A stretch of 64,000 nucleotides of DNA from Flavobacterium sp. LC2016-13 (GTDB lineage Bacteria; Bacteroidota; Bacteroidia; Flavobacteriales; Flavobacteriaceae). Below are positions 35,746-44,350 of the stretch, piece after piece. Both the position numbers and the translations under genes were made by a program. The stretch spans positions 124,001 to 188,000 of the forward strand of contig NZ_WMDQ01000010.1 in NCBI RefSeq assembly GCF_009707955.1, in the 5' to 3' direction. Under the pieces are notes generated by a model. It was not told the DNA's origin, made no database searches, and saw only the letters and a program-made list of their open reading frames with translations. Positions within the stretch are counted from its first letter, which is position 1, and each line of letters begins with the position of its first letter.

Positions 35746-35840
35746 TACAATCCGGGATATGTCAGAGTAAGTACTGAGGAACAAAAAAGAAAAGGTTTTT
35801 CTTTGATTGAACAGGAAGTCCGTTTATTAAAATTTAGGTA
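35746..35840 (+). pseudogene. Serine recombinase (resolvase/invertase) N-terminal fragment
   Basis: This frame reads NPGYVRVSTEEQKRKGFSL and then IEQEVRLL before a stop. GYVRVSTEEQ is the catalytic-Ser motif of serine recombinases, and the GFSL-EQ continuation is the usual one in large resolvases. There is no start codon and the remaining catalytic domain is gone. It marks past site-specific integration. Confidence 0.75.
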
Positions 35841-36474
35841 AAGATGGATTTCAAAGAAGCGTATAGCGACGTCAATTTTAAACTCAGTCATTATCATGAA
35901 AATTTTGTTTATGGTATGGAAGTACGTTTGCAGTAAAAAATAAGATTCAACTTGTTACGTTAATCATGCTGGCGAAGAGAAAAAATAATTTGTAGTGGCC
36001 AATCCACACTTCAAGACCATTAATCTATATTATGATAATATGAGAGATTAAGAAGTCGTGAAATCCAAAAATTAATTTACAAACCATCAAGTCAGTGGTT
36101 TTGGAATTATTTGGATAGTAATTTTTTTAAACTAATAAAAAATAGCTTGTTAATACAGTTTCGTACCTAAACAGCTTATTAAAGCAAAACTAATTTTTTG
36201 ATACTTCTTTTTCGAATCCAATGAGTCGGAAATATAACATATCATGTATATAAGAGTTAATTTAAATTTTAACACTTTAATATTTTTTATGCAAAAACTT
36301 ATATCCTAATTTATCTGTTTTGTGTCTAAAAAAAGCTTACTCATGACATTTTATAATGACATAATGCTATGATAAATTAGATTTACTTGTGAATTATAAT
36401 AAAGCAGATTTAGTTCTAAATATTAGTTTTTATTAATCGCTAAAAACATAAAAAATGTCATACCCAAACTTTGC

Positions 36475-37231
36475 GGCTCTGTCGCATCGGGGGATAACTT
36501 TTATCTTTAGAATTTTAAACTCATCGAAAAATGAATACGAAGAGTCATTGCTATCCGAAGTCTATTATACTGCAGGCAGTATATTTTAAGCTTAGGTTTG
36601 TATTATGCTATCGGGATATTCAAGAGATTATGAAAATGCAAGGGGTTTATGTTGAGGATGTTAATATTTAGCGCTCGTTCTATAAGCTTACACCTTAATG
36701 GTGATGTAAATAAAGAAACGCAAAGTTACAAGTTGGTAGTAGTTGGAGAATGAACCAGAATTATATTAATGTTAAGAGGCAATGGTTTTGTTTATATAGT
36801 GCAGTAGATAAATTAGGCAATACGATTGACTTTCTTTTGAACAGAAAAAGACAGAGAATGAGCACTGAGTCTTTTCTAATTAAAGTGATTAGTAACAACT
36901 GCAGGTCAAGAGTAATAAAAGTGGTTCTAATACTGAAGTGATCAAAGTTTATAACAAGCGTTCGTTCTCAAAGATTAAAATCCGACAATGTAACTTAATA
37001 AGATATTAGAACAGGATCATTGTTTTATCAAGTTGCGTATAGAAAACGAATTCAGCTTTAAAAATTTTAAATCTGCAAAGAGAACTTTAAGCGGTATTGA
37101 GGTTGTTCATATGCTTAAAAAGGATCAGATAATTATAACAGGAATATCTGTGATTAAATCATTCTTAATATCGGACTAAATTTTAAATTGCTTAAATTCT
37201 TACATCTGATTCTGGCAAATGCGACAGAACC
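36475..37231 (+). mobile_element. Decayed IS6-family insertion sequence
   Basis: Terminal inverted repeats GGCTCTGTCGCAT (36475-36487) and ATGCGACAGAACC (37219-37231) match at 12 of 13 positions and define a 757-base element, close to the size of IS6-family members. The interior is a broken IS6-type transposase. Flanking 8-mers (AACTTTGC and AAGTAAGT) differ, so no target duplication survives. The IS ends 54 bases before the four-gene operon at 37286. Confidence 0.85.
36531..37185 (+). pseudogene. IS6-family transposase pseudogene
   Basis: Starts MNTKSHCYPKSIILQAVYFK, then LCYRDIQEIMKMQGV (the IS6 helix-turn-helix region), after which in-frame stops appear. It continues as SWRMNQNYINVKRQWFCLYSAVDKLGNTIDFLLNR, split here as SWRMNQNYINVKRQW and AVDKLGNTIDFLLN, holding the first catalytic Asp region (changed to Asn in RMNQ where RMDE is usual). 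After a frameshift it resumes as GSNTEVIKVYNKRS and LSGIEVVHMLKKDQI. Several stops and at least two shifts make it inactive. Confidence 0.85.
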
Positions 37232-37285
37232 AAGTAAGTCAGCTATAAGGTAAAATCAATTATTAACAAACTAAATTTATAAAAA

Positions 37286-37684
37286 ATGGCAAAGATTAAT
37301 GGTAAAATTCAAACCGACGTCATTATCCTCAATGACACTTACGACGTGTCTGTTGCAATTCCGACAAGCACACCAGTTGTGGGAGTTAACGCTTACACTT
37401 TAACAATTTATAATCAAGCAGAAGTTGCTCTGACCCCAACAACAGATAACGTGGCTATGTTAGCGCATGTTGCAGCATCTTACAATGTTGATTCCACAGA
37501 GACATTTCCTGATAATTTTTATCTGGAGCTTAGTCCGCCAGCATCTATCCTGCCTAATATTAAGGACAGCACAGACTCTACGAAGACTACATTTGCAATT
37601 AAAAACATTGCAATTCAGTTTGCTACAGGTGTCTATGTAGATGGAAAGGAAATACCTGGCTCAGTAAAGGGTACCAAAGTATAA
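37286..37684 (+). CDS. Small beta-rich protein, first gene of the accessory operon
   Basis: I do not recognise this family. The 132 residues have no signal peptide or cysteines, are rich in Thr/Val/Ile/Asn and read as beta strands (VIILNDTYDVSVAIPTS, YTLTIYNQAEVALTPTT, FAIKNIAIQFATGVYVDG). It begins 54 bases after the IS remnant. A very strong terminator follows at once, so it can be made in excess of the downstream proteins, as a structural subunit would be. The A-rich leader ataaaaaatgg fits the phylum. Confidence 0.7.
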   Translation: MAKINGKIQTDVIILNDTYDVSVAIPTSTPVVGVNAYTLTIYNQAEVALTPTTDNVAMLAHVAASYNVDSTETFPDNFYLELSPPASILPNIKDSTDSTKTTFAIKNIAIQFATGVYVDGKEIPGSVKGTKV

Positions 37685-37701
37685 GCGGTTTACTGCTTCA
37701 T

Positions 37702-37774
37702 AAGGATTTCCAAAAAGTGAACCGAAAGGTTGCTTGTTTTTCTAATCATAACAAGTCACTTTTTGGAAATCCTT
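37702..37774 (+). terminator. Strong terminator with perfect 19-base arms inside the operon
   Basis: AAGGATTTCCAAAAAGTGA at 37702-37720 is perfectly complementary to 37756-37774 and is followed by TTTATT. The loop holds a second small hairpin (AACCGAAAGGTT). It lies between the first small gene and the 1154-residue gene and probably lets only part of the transcripts through. Confidence 0.85.
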
Positions 37775-37821
37775 TTTATTAATAATTGATTTATCCATTT
37801 TATTTGATCTAATCTCTAGTT

Positions 37822-40800
37822 ATGAATTCAGATACGCAAAATATCGGAATTGGCACTACAATCATAGCTGATGATATTCCTATAGTTTTTCAGGCATCGT
37901 TTAATAGTACTACTTTATATATTGAGGTAAAGAGTTGTAAATTTGACCTTGTTGAAACTGTAAAAGAAAGGTTTAACAGCCTTAACGTCATCCTGCCTGA
38001 AGGTTCCAGTACACTTTCCGTCGCTAAATTTAGCGGTGCGATATCCAGAACAGATCAGAATAAGAAACCTAATCCAAACGGAGAATACCGCCTGATAAAA
38101 TTTGCAGGGGAAATGGAGAAAATAACGATTCCCATTCCCATTTTGAGTGATATTAGTATCGATAAAGCTTTTTTCTATTATCTGTATCTTAGTCCAAGCG
38201 CTGCAAACAGTCAGTCCAATTTTAAAGATCAGATCATATTCCTTGGTTGTAATCTTTCCGTAAAACAGAACACAAAACTTTTTGAGGTACTTACAAATGC
38301 TACGCTAAAAGCAGCTTATTTCTTATCCAATAATGCATCCGTCATCTACTTTGCTTTTTCCGGAAAAATTAATGTAGGCAAAATTATAGAAGCAATATTT
38401 GGCGTTACCTCACTAAACCTGACAATTGATGTTCAAAGTTCAGGAATATTCAGGATAGCCAAAACAGCTGCTAAAAAAAAGATTCCCGGTAAGGATGGAG
38501 CTCCGGATACAACTGTTCCAGAGATTACTTACCTCGACGCATTGCGCCAGATTGCAAGTCTTCAAAACAAATCCGAAGGACCTGTCGGCGATTCAGATGT
38601 CACCAAGTACATGCCTTCTACGTTTCCGCTGGCAGAAAAAACAATTATTGAAAACGGGACACAGCTAACAAAAGTTGGCATACGTGCCGGCAATGAAATA
38701 GATACCGATTTTACGGCTCAGTTTACCGAAGTATTTTCGGGTGAAGATGTTACGGGTATTTGCTTTTGGGTTATGATTAATTTTAATCAGATATCTTTAT
38801 TTGGTTCCCTGATTACGATCGGATATAAAAAGGAGCAGGTAAATTCATTAATTCTATATGGATTTAAAACTGAAAATAAAAAGAGTGGTATTCCTCAACC
38901 CGTTACAGCTGCTTATTTTTATGCACAGCTGCCAGCCATAACATTCCTCAATTTTTTAACATTAGAAGGACTGAAGGGCAGACAGGGAATACTTTTTAAA
39001 TATACTTCAAATAAAAACCAATATGAACTGAGCGGGAGTATAACCTTTACTGCTTTTGAAAAGTCATTTGTATTTGGCGGTGACCTATTAGTCAATGATG
39101 ACAAGCTTGTTGCGACCATTGATATCACAGTGGATTCACCAAATAAAAACATTAATAAGCCTTTGGGAATGACCGGAATCAATTTCGGGAAATTATATCT
39201 GTGCGTCAATAAAACATTTGCCAAGAAAGCCGAAGGTATACAACCGGAAGTCAAAGAAAAACTAGATCTGGCTATAGGCGGTTATATAGATTTTAACTTC
39301 AGCGGCGTAGGACTTCAGCTGCAGGGGAACGTGGTGTTTGAAGATAAAGAAGCCTGTCTGGTACTGGTATCACTCAATGCTACACCGGCATTAACTCTAA
39401 ATAACTTTGTTAGAGAGGTAATACAAAAACCATGGGAATGGGTGGATCAGATCACGAAACAAATCGGATTCATTTCCGGTACGATGTATTATCTGAATGT
39501 GCCGGAATCCGTAAAAGACAAAAAAAATTATACTTTTTCCTATACTAATCCTATACAGCTCGACCAACCCCAAAATTTAGATGGTGCTACTGATGGAGGA
39601 ATTGCTAATGCATTAACCGTATTTAAACCCGGCTATCATATACATGCGGATTTATTGCTGTTTGAAAAATATGTGTTTGTAATTGATCTGTCTGTACAAA
39701 CTGATGGAATTACTCTTTCAGGTTCTTATGGAGGTACTTATGAGAATGGCAAGATTACAAGTGCTAAAGTAATAACAGCCTTTTTTATATCGTTGGAATC
39801 TCCGGTACTTTCAATAGGTACAGTAGGAGGAAACAATTTTGAAATAAGTATAAGTAATCTCAAACTCTTTGGAACTACGATTGGCGACAAAATCATCGCC
39901 AAATATCAAAATGGATTTTTTTCAGGAACCTATAGTCTTAACAATCCAAAATTTGGATTTGAATGGCAATGGACAAAAAAACAAGGTTCTGGAGGATTTT
40001 CAATTACGAGAATTGACGGGATCGATATTAAGGAATTAGAATCTATTGCTGCGTTGGTTCAAAAACTGAACAGCATGACAGGCAGTGGAGGTTGCGAAAG
40101 CATTGTAGATAAGATGTTTGAAGGACTAAAATCCAGTTTCAGTCCTGCATTACAGGAAGGAAAAAGTCCTACTGACAATGGTAATGGAACTATGCTTATG
40201 CCGTTGAAAATAAACTACACCTTTTCTGTTGGCGATACAACCATCATGAGCGACAGTATCAGGATGGATTTAAATGTGAAAATGCCAACATCAATTGGAG
40301 GCTTGCCGGGGGCGATGATCGAAACGCTTGGTTCAAATATGGGAAGTATCGTTGAGCAGTTGTTGGGAAGCCCTACATTTTACAAGGCTATTGCTCTTGA
40401 GATGGCTAAAAAGGGAGCAGCCAAGCTGGCAGCAAGGATGCTGTGCAGGGCAGCCGAAGAAGTTGCGAAGGACCTGGCTCAGGCGCTTTCAAAAGCTTTA
40501 GCAGAAGGACTTATAACAGCAGGACTTGAAGGATTGGTTGAACTTGGTGCAGTAATTACCGCAGTATTCGCCGCAGGTATTGCCGGAGCTGTAGGAGGAC
40601 TTCTGGGTATTCTTAAAAAAGTGTGGGATGAAATCAAAAAAATATTTGGAGGTGATGACGGCAAGCAAGAGGCTCAAGATAAACTAAACGCCATCAAAGC
40701 ACCCGTACAGCAGCTTATAGCATCTCTCAATTCCAGTCTTAATAAAATGGCAGCTACGATACAGGTAAAATCGTTAGAAGCAGGTATTAACGATCAGGGT

Positions 40801-41286
40801 GATTATATGCTGAATTGGAATTTTCCTTCTCCTTCAGCAGATTTAGGAGAAAATCCGCATATTGTCTATAAGTTAAATTTTTTAGGAAGAGAAATAGGTT
40901 CCGGAGATATACCCTCTAAGATACCGTCGACAGGCTTCATGTCGATGCAAAGTACTTCATATCATAGAGCATGGTCAGAAATGTTACAGGAAGACCCTGA
41001 TTTCAGAATGAATGCATCCATCCAAACCTCTATAACCGGTTATACTTTTTTGACCCGAGAGGCAGAAAATAATCTTCAAAGTACTATAGACACATTAAAG
41101 GAGATTGGTGGCAGCCTCGACGGGGCATTAGCATTTAGTGAGGAGTTGCACGAATTTGTAATCAAAATGAAAGGCTACAATACAAATGGTTTGACTTCAG
41201 AGGTAGTATATGCTACCCAGACCGGTACGGACACCCAATTTAGAGTTGGGAAGGCTGTAATAGGGATAAATACCAGAATTACATAA
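37822..41286 (+). CDS. Large protein of unknown function with C-terminal hydrophobic helical segment
   Basis: A 1154-residue protein of no family I know. No signal peptide. Residues 1-740 are beta-rich with recurrent strand pairs (IDFNFSGVGLQLQGNVVFED, YHIHADLLLFEKYVFVIDLS, TLSGSYGGTYENGK). Residues about 860-940 are helical and Ala/Leu-rich (AKKGAAKLAARMLCRAAEEV, then GAVITAVFAAGIAGAVGGLL), a stretch that could insert in or cross a membrane. It ends with a soluble domain. Base composition is visibly richer in G+C than the flanks. It sits 53 bases before the tail-fibre-like gene. Confidence 0.8.
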   Translation: MNSDTQNIGIGTTIIADDIPIVFQASFNSTTLYIEVKSCKFDLVETVKERFNSLNVILPEGSSTLSVAKFSGAISRTDQNKKPNPNGEYRLIKFAGEMEKITIPIPILSDISIDKAFFYYLYLSPSAANSQSNFKDQIIFLGCNLSVKQNTKLFEVLTNATLKAAYFLSNNASVIYFAFSGKINVGKIIEAIFGVTSLNLTIDVQSSGIFRIAKTAAKKKIPGKDGAPDTTVPEITYLDALRQIASLQNKSEGPVGDSDVTKYMPSTFPLAEKTIIENGTQLTKVGIRAGNEIDTDFTAQFTEVFSGEDVTGICFWVMINFNQISLFGSLITIGYKKEQVNSLILYGFKTENKKSGIPQPVTAAYFYAQLPAITFLNFLTLEGLKGRQGILFKYTSNKNQYELSGSITFTAFEKSFVFGGDLLVNDDKLVATIDITVDSPNKNINKPLGMTGINFGKLYLCVNKTFAKKAEGIQPEVKEKLDLAIGGYIDFNFSGVGLQLQGNVVFEDKEACLVLVSLNATPALTLNNFVREVIQKPWEWVDQITKQIGFISGTMYYLNVPESVKDKKNYTFSYTNPIQLDQPQNLDGATDGGIANALTVFKPGYHIHADLLLFEKYVFVIDLSVQTDGITLSGSYGGTYENGKITSAKVITAFFISLESPVLSIGTVGGNNFEISISNLKLFGTTIGDKIIAKYQNGFFSGTYSLNNPKFGFEWQWTKKQGSGGFSITRIDGIDIKELESIAALVQKLNSMTGSGGCESIVDKMFEGLKSSFSPALQEGKSPTDNGNGTMLMPLKINYTFSVGDTTIMSDSIRMDLNVKMPTSIGGLPGAMIETLGSNMGSIVEQLLGSPTFYKAIALEMAKKGAAKLAARMLCRAAEEVAKDLAQALSKALAEGLITAGLEGLVELGAVITAVFAAGIAGAVGGLLGILKKVWDEIKKIFGGDDGKQEAQDKLNAIKAPVQQLIASLNSSLNKMAATIQVKSLEAGINDQGDYMLNWNFPSPSADLGENPHIVYKLNFLGREIGSGDIPSKIPSTGFMSMQSTSYHRAWSEMLQEDPDFRMNASIQTSITGYTFLTREAENNLQSTIDTLKEIGGSLDGALAFSEELHEFVIKMKGYNTNGLTSEVVYATQTGTDTQFRVGKAVIGINTRIT

Positions 41287-41339
41287 AAATTATCATCTTG
41301 CGCGACCAAAGATAAGTGCATCATTAAAATATAGAAATC

Positions 41340-43247
41340 ATGGCCGATATTATACCATCTATCATCGAACAAATGTATTACGCGGGACAACTGCTTCAGC
41401 TTGACGATTTCAACCGGGAGCGGGATTTTCATATCCAGTACCGCAATTTTGGCAATCAGCAGCTGTTCTCTTCAGGAGTGCTTTCGGGTCTGATAGTAGA
41501 TATAAATACCAACGGTTCAGCTATTAATGTAACCTCTGGTGCGGCAATTGATATAAATGGAGCTTACCTATTACTGACAGCGGACAAATCCTATGCTGTA
41601 ACTTCGGCTGATGGAGATTATCAGTTTGTTATGAATTATCAAACAGTTCTTATACCCAGCACGAAGAATCAGCTGAAAAGCGATCCAGCATTAAGCCTTA
41701 TAGCTGCTGGAAAACCAATAAATGATGCTATACTGCTTGCCAATGTGACAATTGCCAATAAGGTTGTATCTAAACTAGAAGGAGCTGCATCGGAAGTACA
41801 GATACGCTCTTCAAGAATTCCTGAACAATCGATTCAAAATCTTGATACTTCGGTAATAACAAAAGGTATTTTTGACAAAAATCGTATTCCTGATCTTCAG
41901 AACCTTAATGGAAAATTAACCCCGTCACAGCTTCCTGTCCTTCCTAATAACGACAATGCAATAGTAAAAAACGCTTTCACAGCGGGAGTACTTACCGGAT
42001 TAACCGCCAGTAATACAGATAACATCGTACAATTGACAAGTGGAATTGCTGTAGATGCTTCGGGAAACCAAATTGTTCTTGATACTACTGCAACCTATAA
42101 AAACAGTACTATAACAGCGGAGAAGGGAGTTTTTTCTCTGGATATGAGTGATGCAGCTTTTCAGGATAAAACATGGTTACTGCTAATTTCTCAAAACACA
42201 CCCGATTCAGGTGCACCAATTCTGGAATTTACCGAAAAGAAAACTAAAGATAAGGTTGTTCTCGCTACAGTTAAGGTTACCGGAGGACTGCCGGCGGTAA
42301 GTAGTAACGACAGGAAAAGTGTTGAACTTAAAACAGACAGATTACCGGAGCTGACTCCTGATATCCTGCCTGAAATTAAAAATCTGAAGGGTAAGGTAGC
42401 CATAATACAACTACCGGATCTGGGAGAGATGACAGGAAAGCTAAATTCGGGGCAAGTACCTCAAATTCAAGAACTGCAGGGACAGCTTACTGTGGGGCAA
42501 TTACCACCGGATATAGTTGGAACTAAAGAGTATCTTACTTTTTTTGTCGATCAGGCTGTAGTGGGAGAAGGTTCTAAAATTCAGTTTTCGTGGGGCACAG
42601 CTAAAGGTGTTGATAGTATCTCACTTTCTTATTTTTCAGAAGTTGGGATCAGCAATCTTAGCTCGGGAGACAATGCTATAAAACTTACAGACGCAAGTTT
42701 TCCTTATACTATTCTAGCGACTACAACATTTACCCTTACGGCTTTGATAAAGGGAGTTATAGTAGGTCAGAAGCAATTAACGATTACCGTATTCACCTTA
42801 ATGGAACTTGCCCAGCTGCAGTTTTCAAACAAAAAATCAGCTAACGATTGCATTTCTCTAATTCTAAAACAGTTTTCAGCGGTTACTGCTAATGAATCGG
42901 CTATAGTATTGGCAAAAGTGGGTTACAAATTCACTGAGACAGCCGGTGCTTTAAAAATTGGATTTCCTAAGCTTACGCCAGCGCAGGTAACAGAAGCACT
43001 TTCAGTAGCTTTTGGAAAGACAACACCCGGTGACCTTGCCAAATCAGACAAAGAGAAGGGTCTGACGTCTATAGAAGCAGGAGCAAATCTGGTATCGCAA
43101 TTTCCCGGAATAAGCGCTATGGATTTTGGTGTTTCTCTTGGACAGGCAGGCTATAGTACTGAACAGCTTGGCCCGGCCCTAAAACAATATTTCCCAAAAC
43201 TCTCCCCTGCGGAAGTAGCTAATATTTTTCGCCAGAGTTATAAATAA
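41340..43247 (+). CDS. Tail-fibre-like protein with duplicated modules
   Basis: Protein of 635 residues without signal peptide. The N-terminus MYYAGQLLQLDDFNRERDFH resembles openings of phage-tail or contractile-injection-associated proteins (Y-x-GQLL-DDF-ER-H). Two homologous modules follow: about 45-200 (GVLSGLIVDI, INVTSGAAIDINGAYLLL) and about 210-365 (GVLTGLTASN, VQLTSGIAVDASGNQIVL). Both end in short fibre-like repeats (ITKGIFDKNRIPDLQNLNGK, GKLTPSQLPVLP, GQLTVGQLPP). A beta domain (about 400-480) and helical repeats (AGYSTEQLGPALKQYFPKLS) finish it. Receptor-binding fibre is an inference. Confidence 0.78.
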   Translation: MADIIPSIIEQMYYAGQLLQLDDFNRERDFHIQYRNFGNQQLFSSGVLSGLIVDINTNGSAINVTSGAAIDINGAYLLLTADKSYAVTSADGDYQFVMNYQTVLIPSTKNQLKSDPALSLIAAGKPINDAILLANVTIANKVVSKLEGAASEVQIRSSRIPEQSIQNLDTSVITKGIFDKNRIPDLQNLNGKLTPSQLPVLPNNDNAIVKNAFTAGVLTGLTASNTDNIVQLTSGIAVDASGNQIVLDTTATYKNSTITAEKGVFSLDMSDAAFQDKTWLLLISQNTPDSGAPILEFTEKKTKDKVVLATVKVTGGLPAVSSNDRKSVELKTDRLPELTPDILPEIKNLKGKVAIIQLPDLGEMTGKLNSGQVPQIQELQGQLTVGQLPPDIVGTKEYLTFFVDQAVVGEGSKIQFSWGTAKGVDSISLSYFSEVGISNLSSGDNAIKLTDASFPYTILATTTFTLTALIKGVIVGQKQLTITVFTLMELAQLQFSNKKSANDCISLILKQFSAVTANESAIVLAKVGYKFTETAGALKIGFPKLTPAQVTEALSVAFGKTTPGDLAKSDKEKGLTSIEAGANLVSQFPGISAMDFGVSLGQAGYSTEQLGPALKQYFPKLSPAEVANIFRQSYK

Positions 43248-43267
43248 ATCATTAAAACCAATTAATT

Positions 43268-44350
43268 ATGGAAAATTTTAAAATTTTAGAGCAGCAATTG
43301 CTTGCTTACAAAGAAAGTGGCCAGAGCCCGTTGGAGGCTGTTAAAAAATTAAAATCCGGCGGTTTAGCTGCTGGTACTGCATCAACAGCTGCAATAACAA
43401 TAAATCCGCAATTGCTGGCTACTGCCATAAGTACAATATGGAAAGGAGTAACACCTTTGGAGATGGCTCAGGGGCTAAAAGCTTTCGAAAACGATCCGAA
43501 ATTTGTTGCCGAAGGGCTGAAGTCAGAATTTGGGTTTCCGGATTTGAAAGCCTTGGAGCTAGGAAAGATATTGCTAGATCCAACAATCTTTCCCAACCTT
43601 TCCAAAGAAGATATGTTTGTGGTGCTCACTGCAGTAAATTTTACTCCCGATGTCATAAATGCTGCTATTGTAATATTATATAATATCACAGCGAGTTATG
43701 CATTGAACCTTACAGGTAATCCATCGTACCTGAGTGCACCGGCTAATTCGGTTTATAATTTCAGGACATCCGACTTTTCTGTTCAGGCATGGGTGAAAAC
43801 AAAAGGATCAGGTACAGTGATTTCAAGAAAATCAACTCAGGGAGGTCCAGGAAACGGAGGATTTCTTGTGGTGATAAAAAATGATGCCTCTATTAAATTT
43901 GCGACTGATAATGGTTTTGGATTTTATGAAATAAACTCAGTTCCTTGCGGAATAAATGATGGCAATTGGCATTTCCTGACTGCTGTGAGACGTTCTAATG
44001 TGTTAGAACTTTACGTAGATGGTAAGCTAATTCCGTCTAACCCGCGTTCTAATATTTCCCCTCCCATTGATGTAAGCAATAACCTTCCGTTGATGATTGG
44101 TAATGTTGCTCAGGCACAGGAGCCATTCCGACAGTTTACAGGAAGTTTGGACGAAGTAAGGGTATGGAGCCGCGCGTTATCTGCTGCTGAAATTGTAGCG
44201 AACATGAATAAACCGCTTACAGGAAATGAAGCAGGATTAGTAGGCTACTATACTTTCTCTGCCCAAAACGGTAATGACAGTTCACCTACAAAGAATAACG
44301 CTACGCCAACGGGATCTGTTTCCTACGTTTCCCCAGGCGCAATCTCTTAA
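43268..44350 (+). CDS. LamG/concanavalin-fold protein
   Basis: Protein of 360 residues. The N-terminal 140 residues are helical repeats like those ending the previous protein (KGVTPLEMAQGLKAF, FPNLSKEDMFVVLTAVNFTP). The C-terminal 210 residues are a LamG-like jelly roll: DFSVQAWVKTKGSGTVISRK, DGNWHFLTAVRRSNVLELYV, DGKLIPS, GSLDEVRVWSRALSAAEI, GLVGYYTF. LamG domains bind carbohydrates or proteins. No signal peptide or sorting domain. It starts 20 bases after the fibre-like gene and is last in the operon. Confidence 0.85.
   Translation: MENFKILEQQLLAYKESGQSPLEAVKKLKSGGLAAGTASTAAITINPQLLATAISTIWKGVTPLEMAQGLKAFENDPKFVAEGLKSEFGFPDLKALELGKILLDPTIFPNLSKEDMFVVLTAVNFTPDVINAAIVILYNITASYALNLTGNPSYLSAPANSVYNFRTSDFSVQAWVKTKGSGTVISRKSTQGGPGNGGFLVVIKNDASIKFATDNGFGFYEINSVPCGINDGNWHFLTAVRRSNVLELYVDGKLIPSNPRSNISPPIDVSNNLPLMIGNVAQAQEPFRQFTGSLDEVRVWSRALSAAEIVANMNKPLTGNEAGLVGYYTFSAQNGNDSSPTKNNATPTGSVSYVSPGAIS

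Noticed and set aside
37286..44350. Calling the four-gene operon a complete phage tail or contractile injection system
   Set aside because: No sheath, tube, baseplate, spike or ATPase gene is present in the window.
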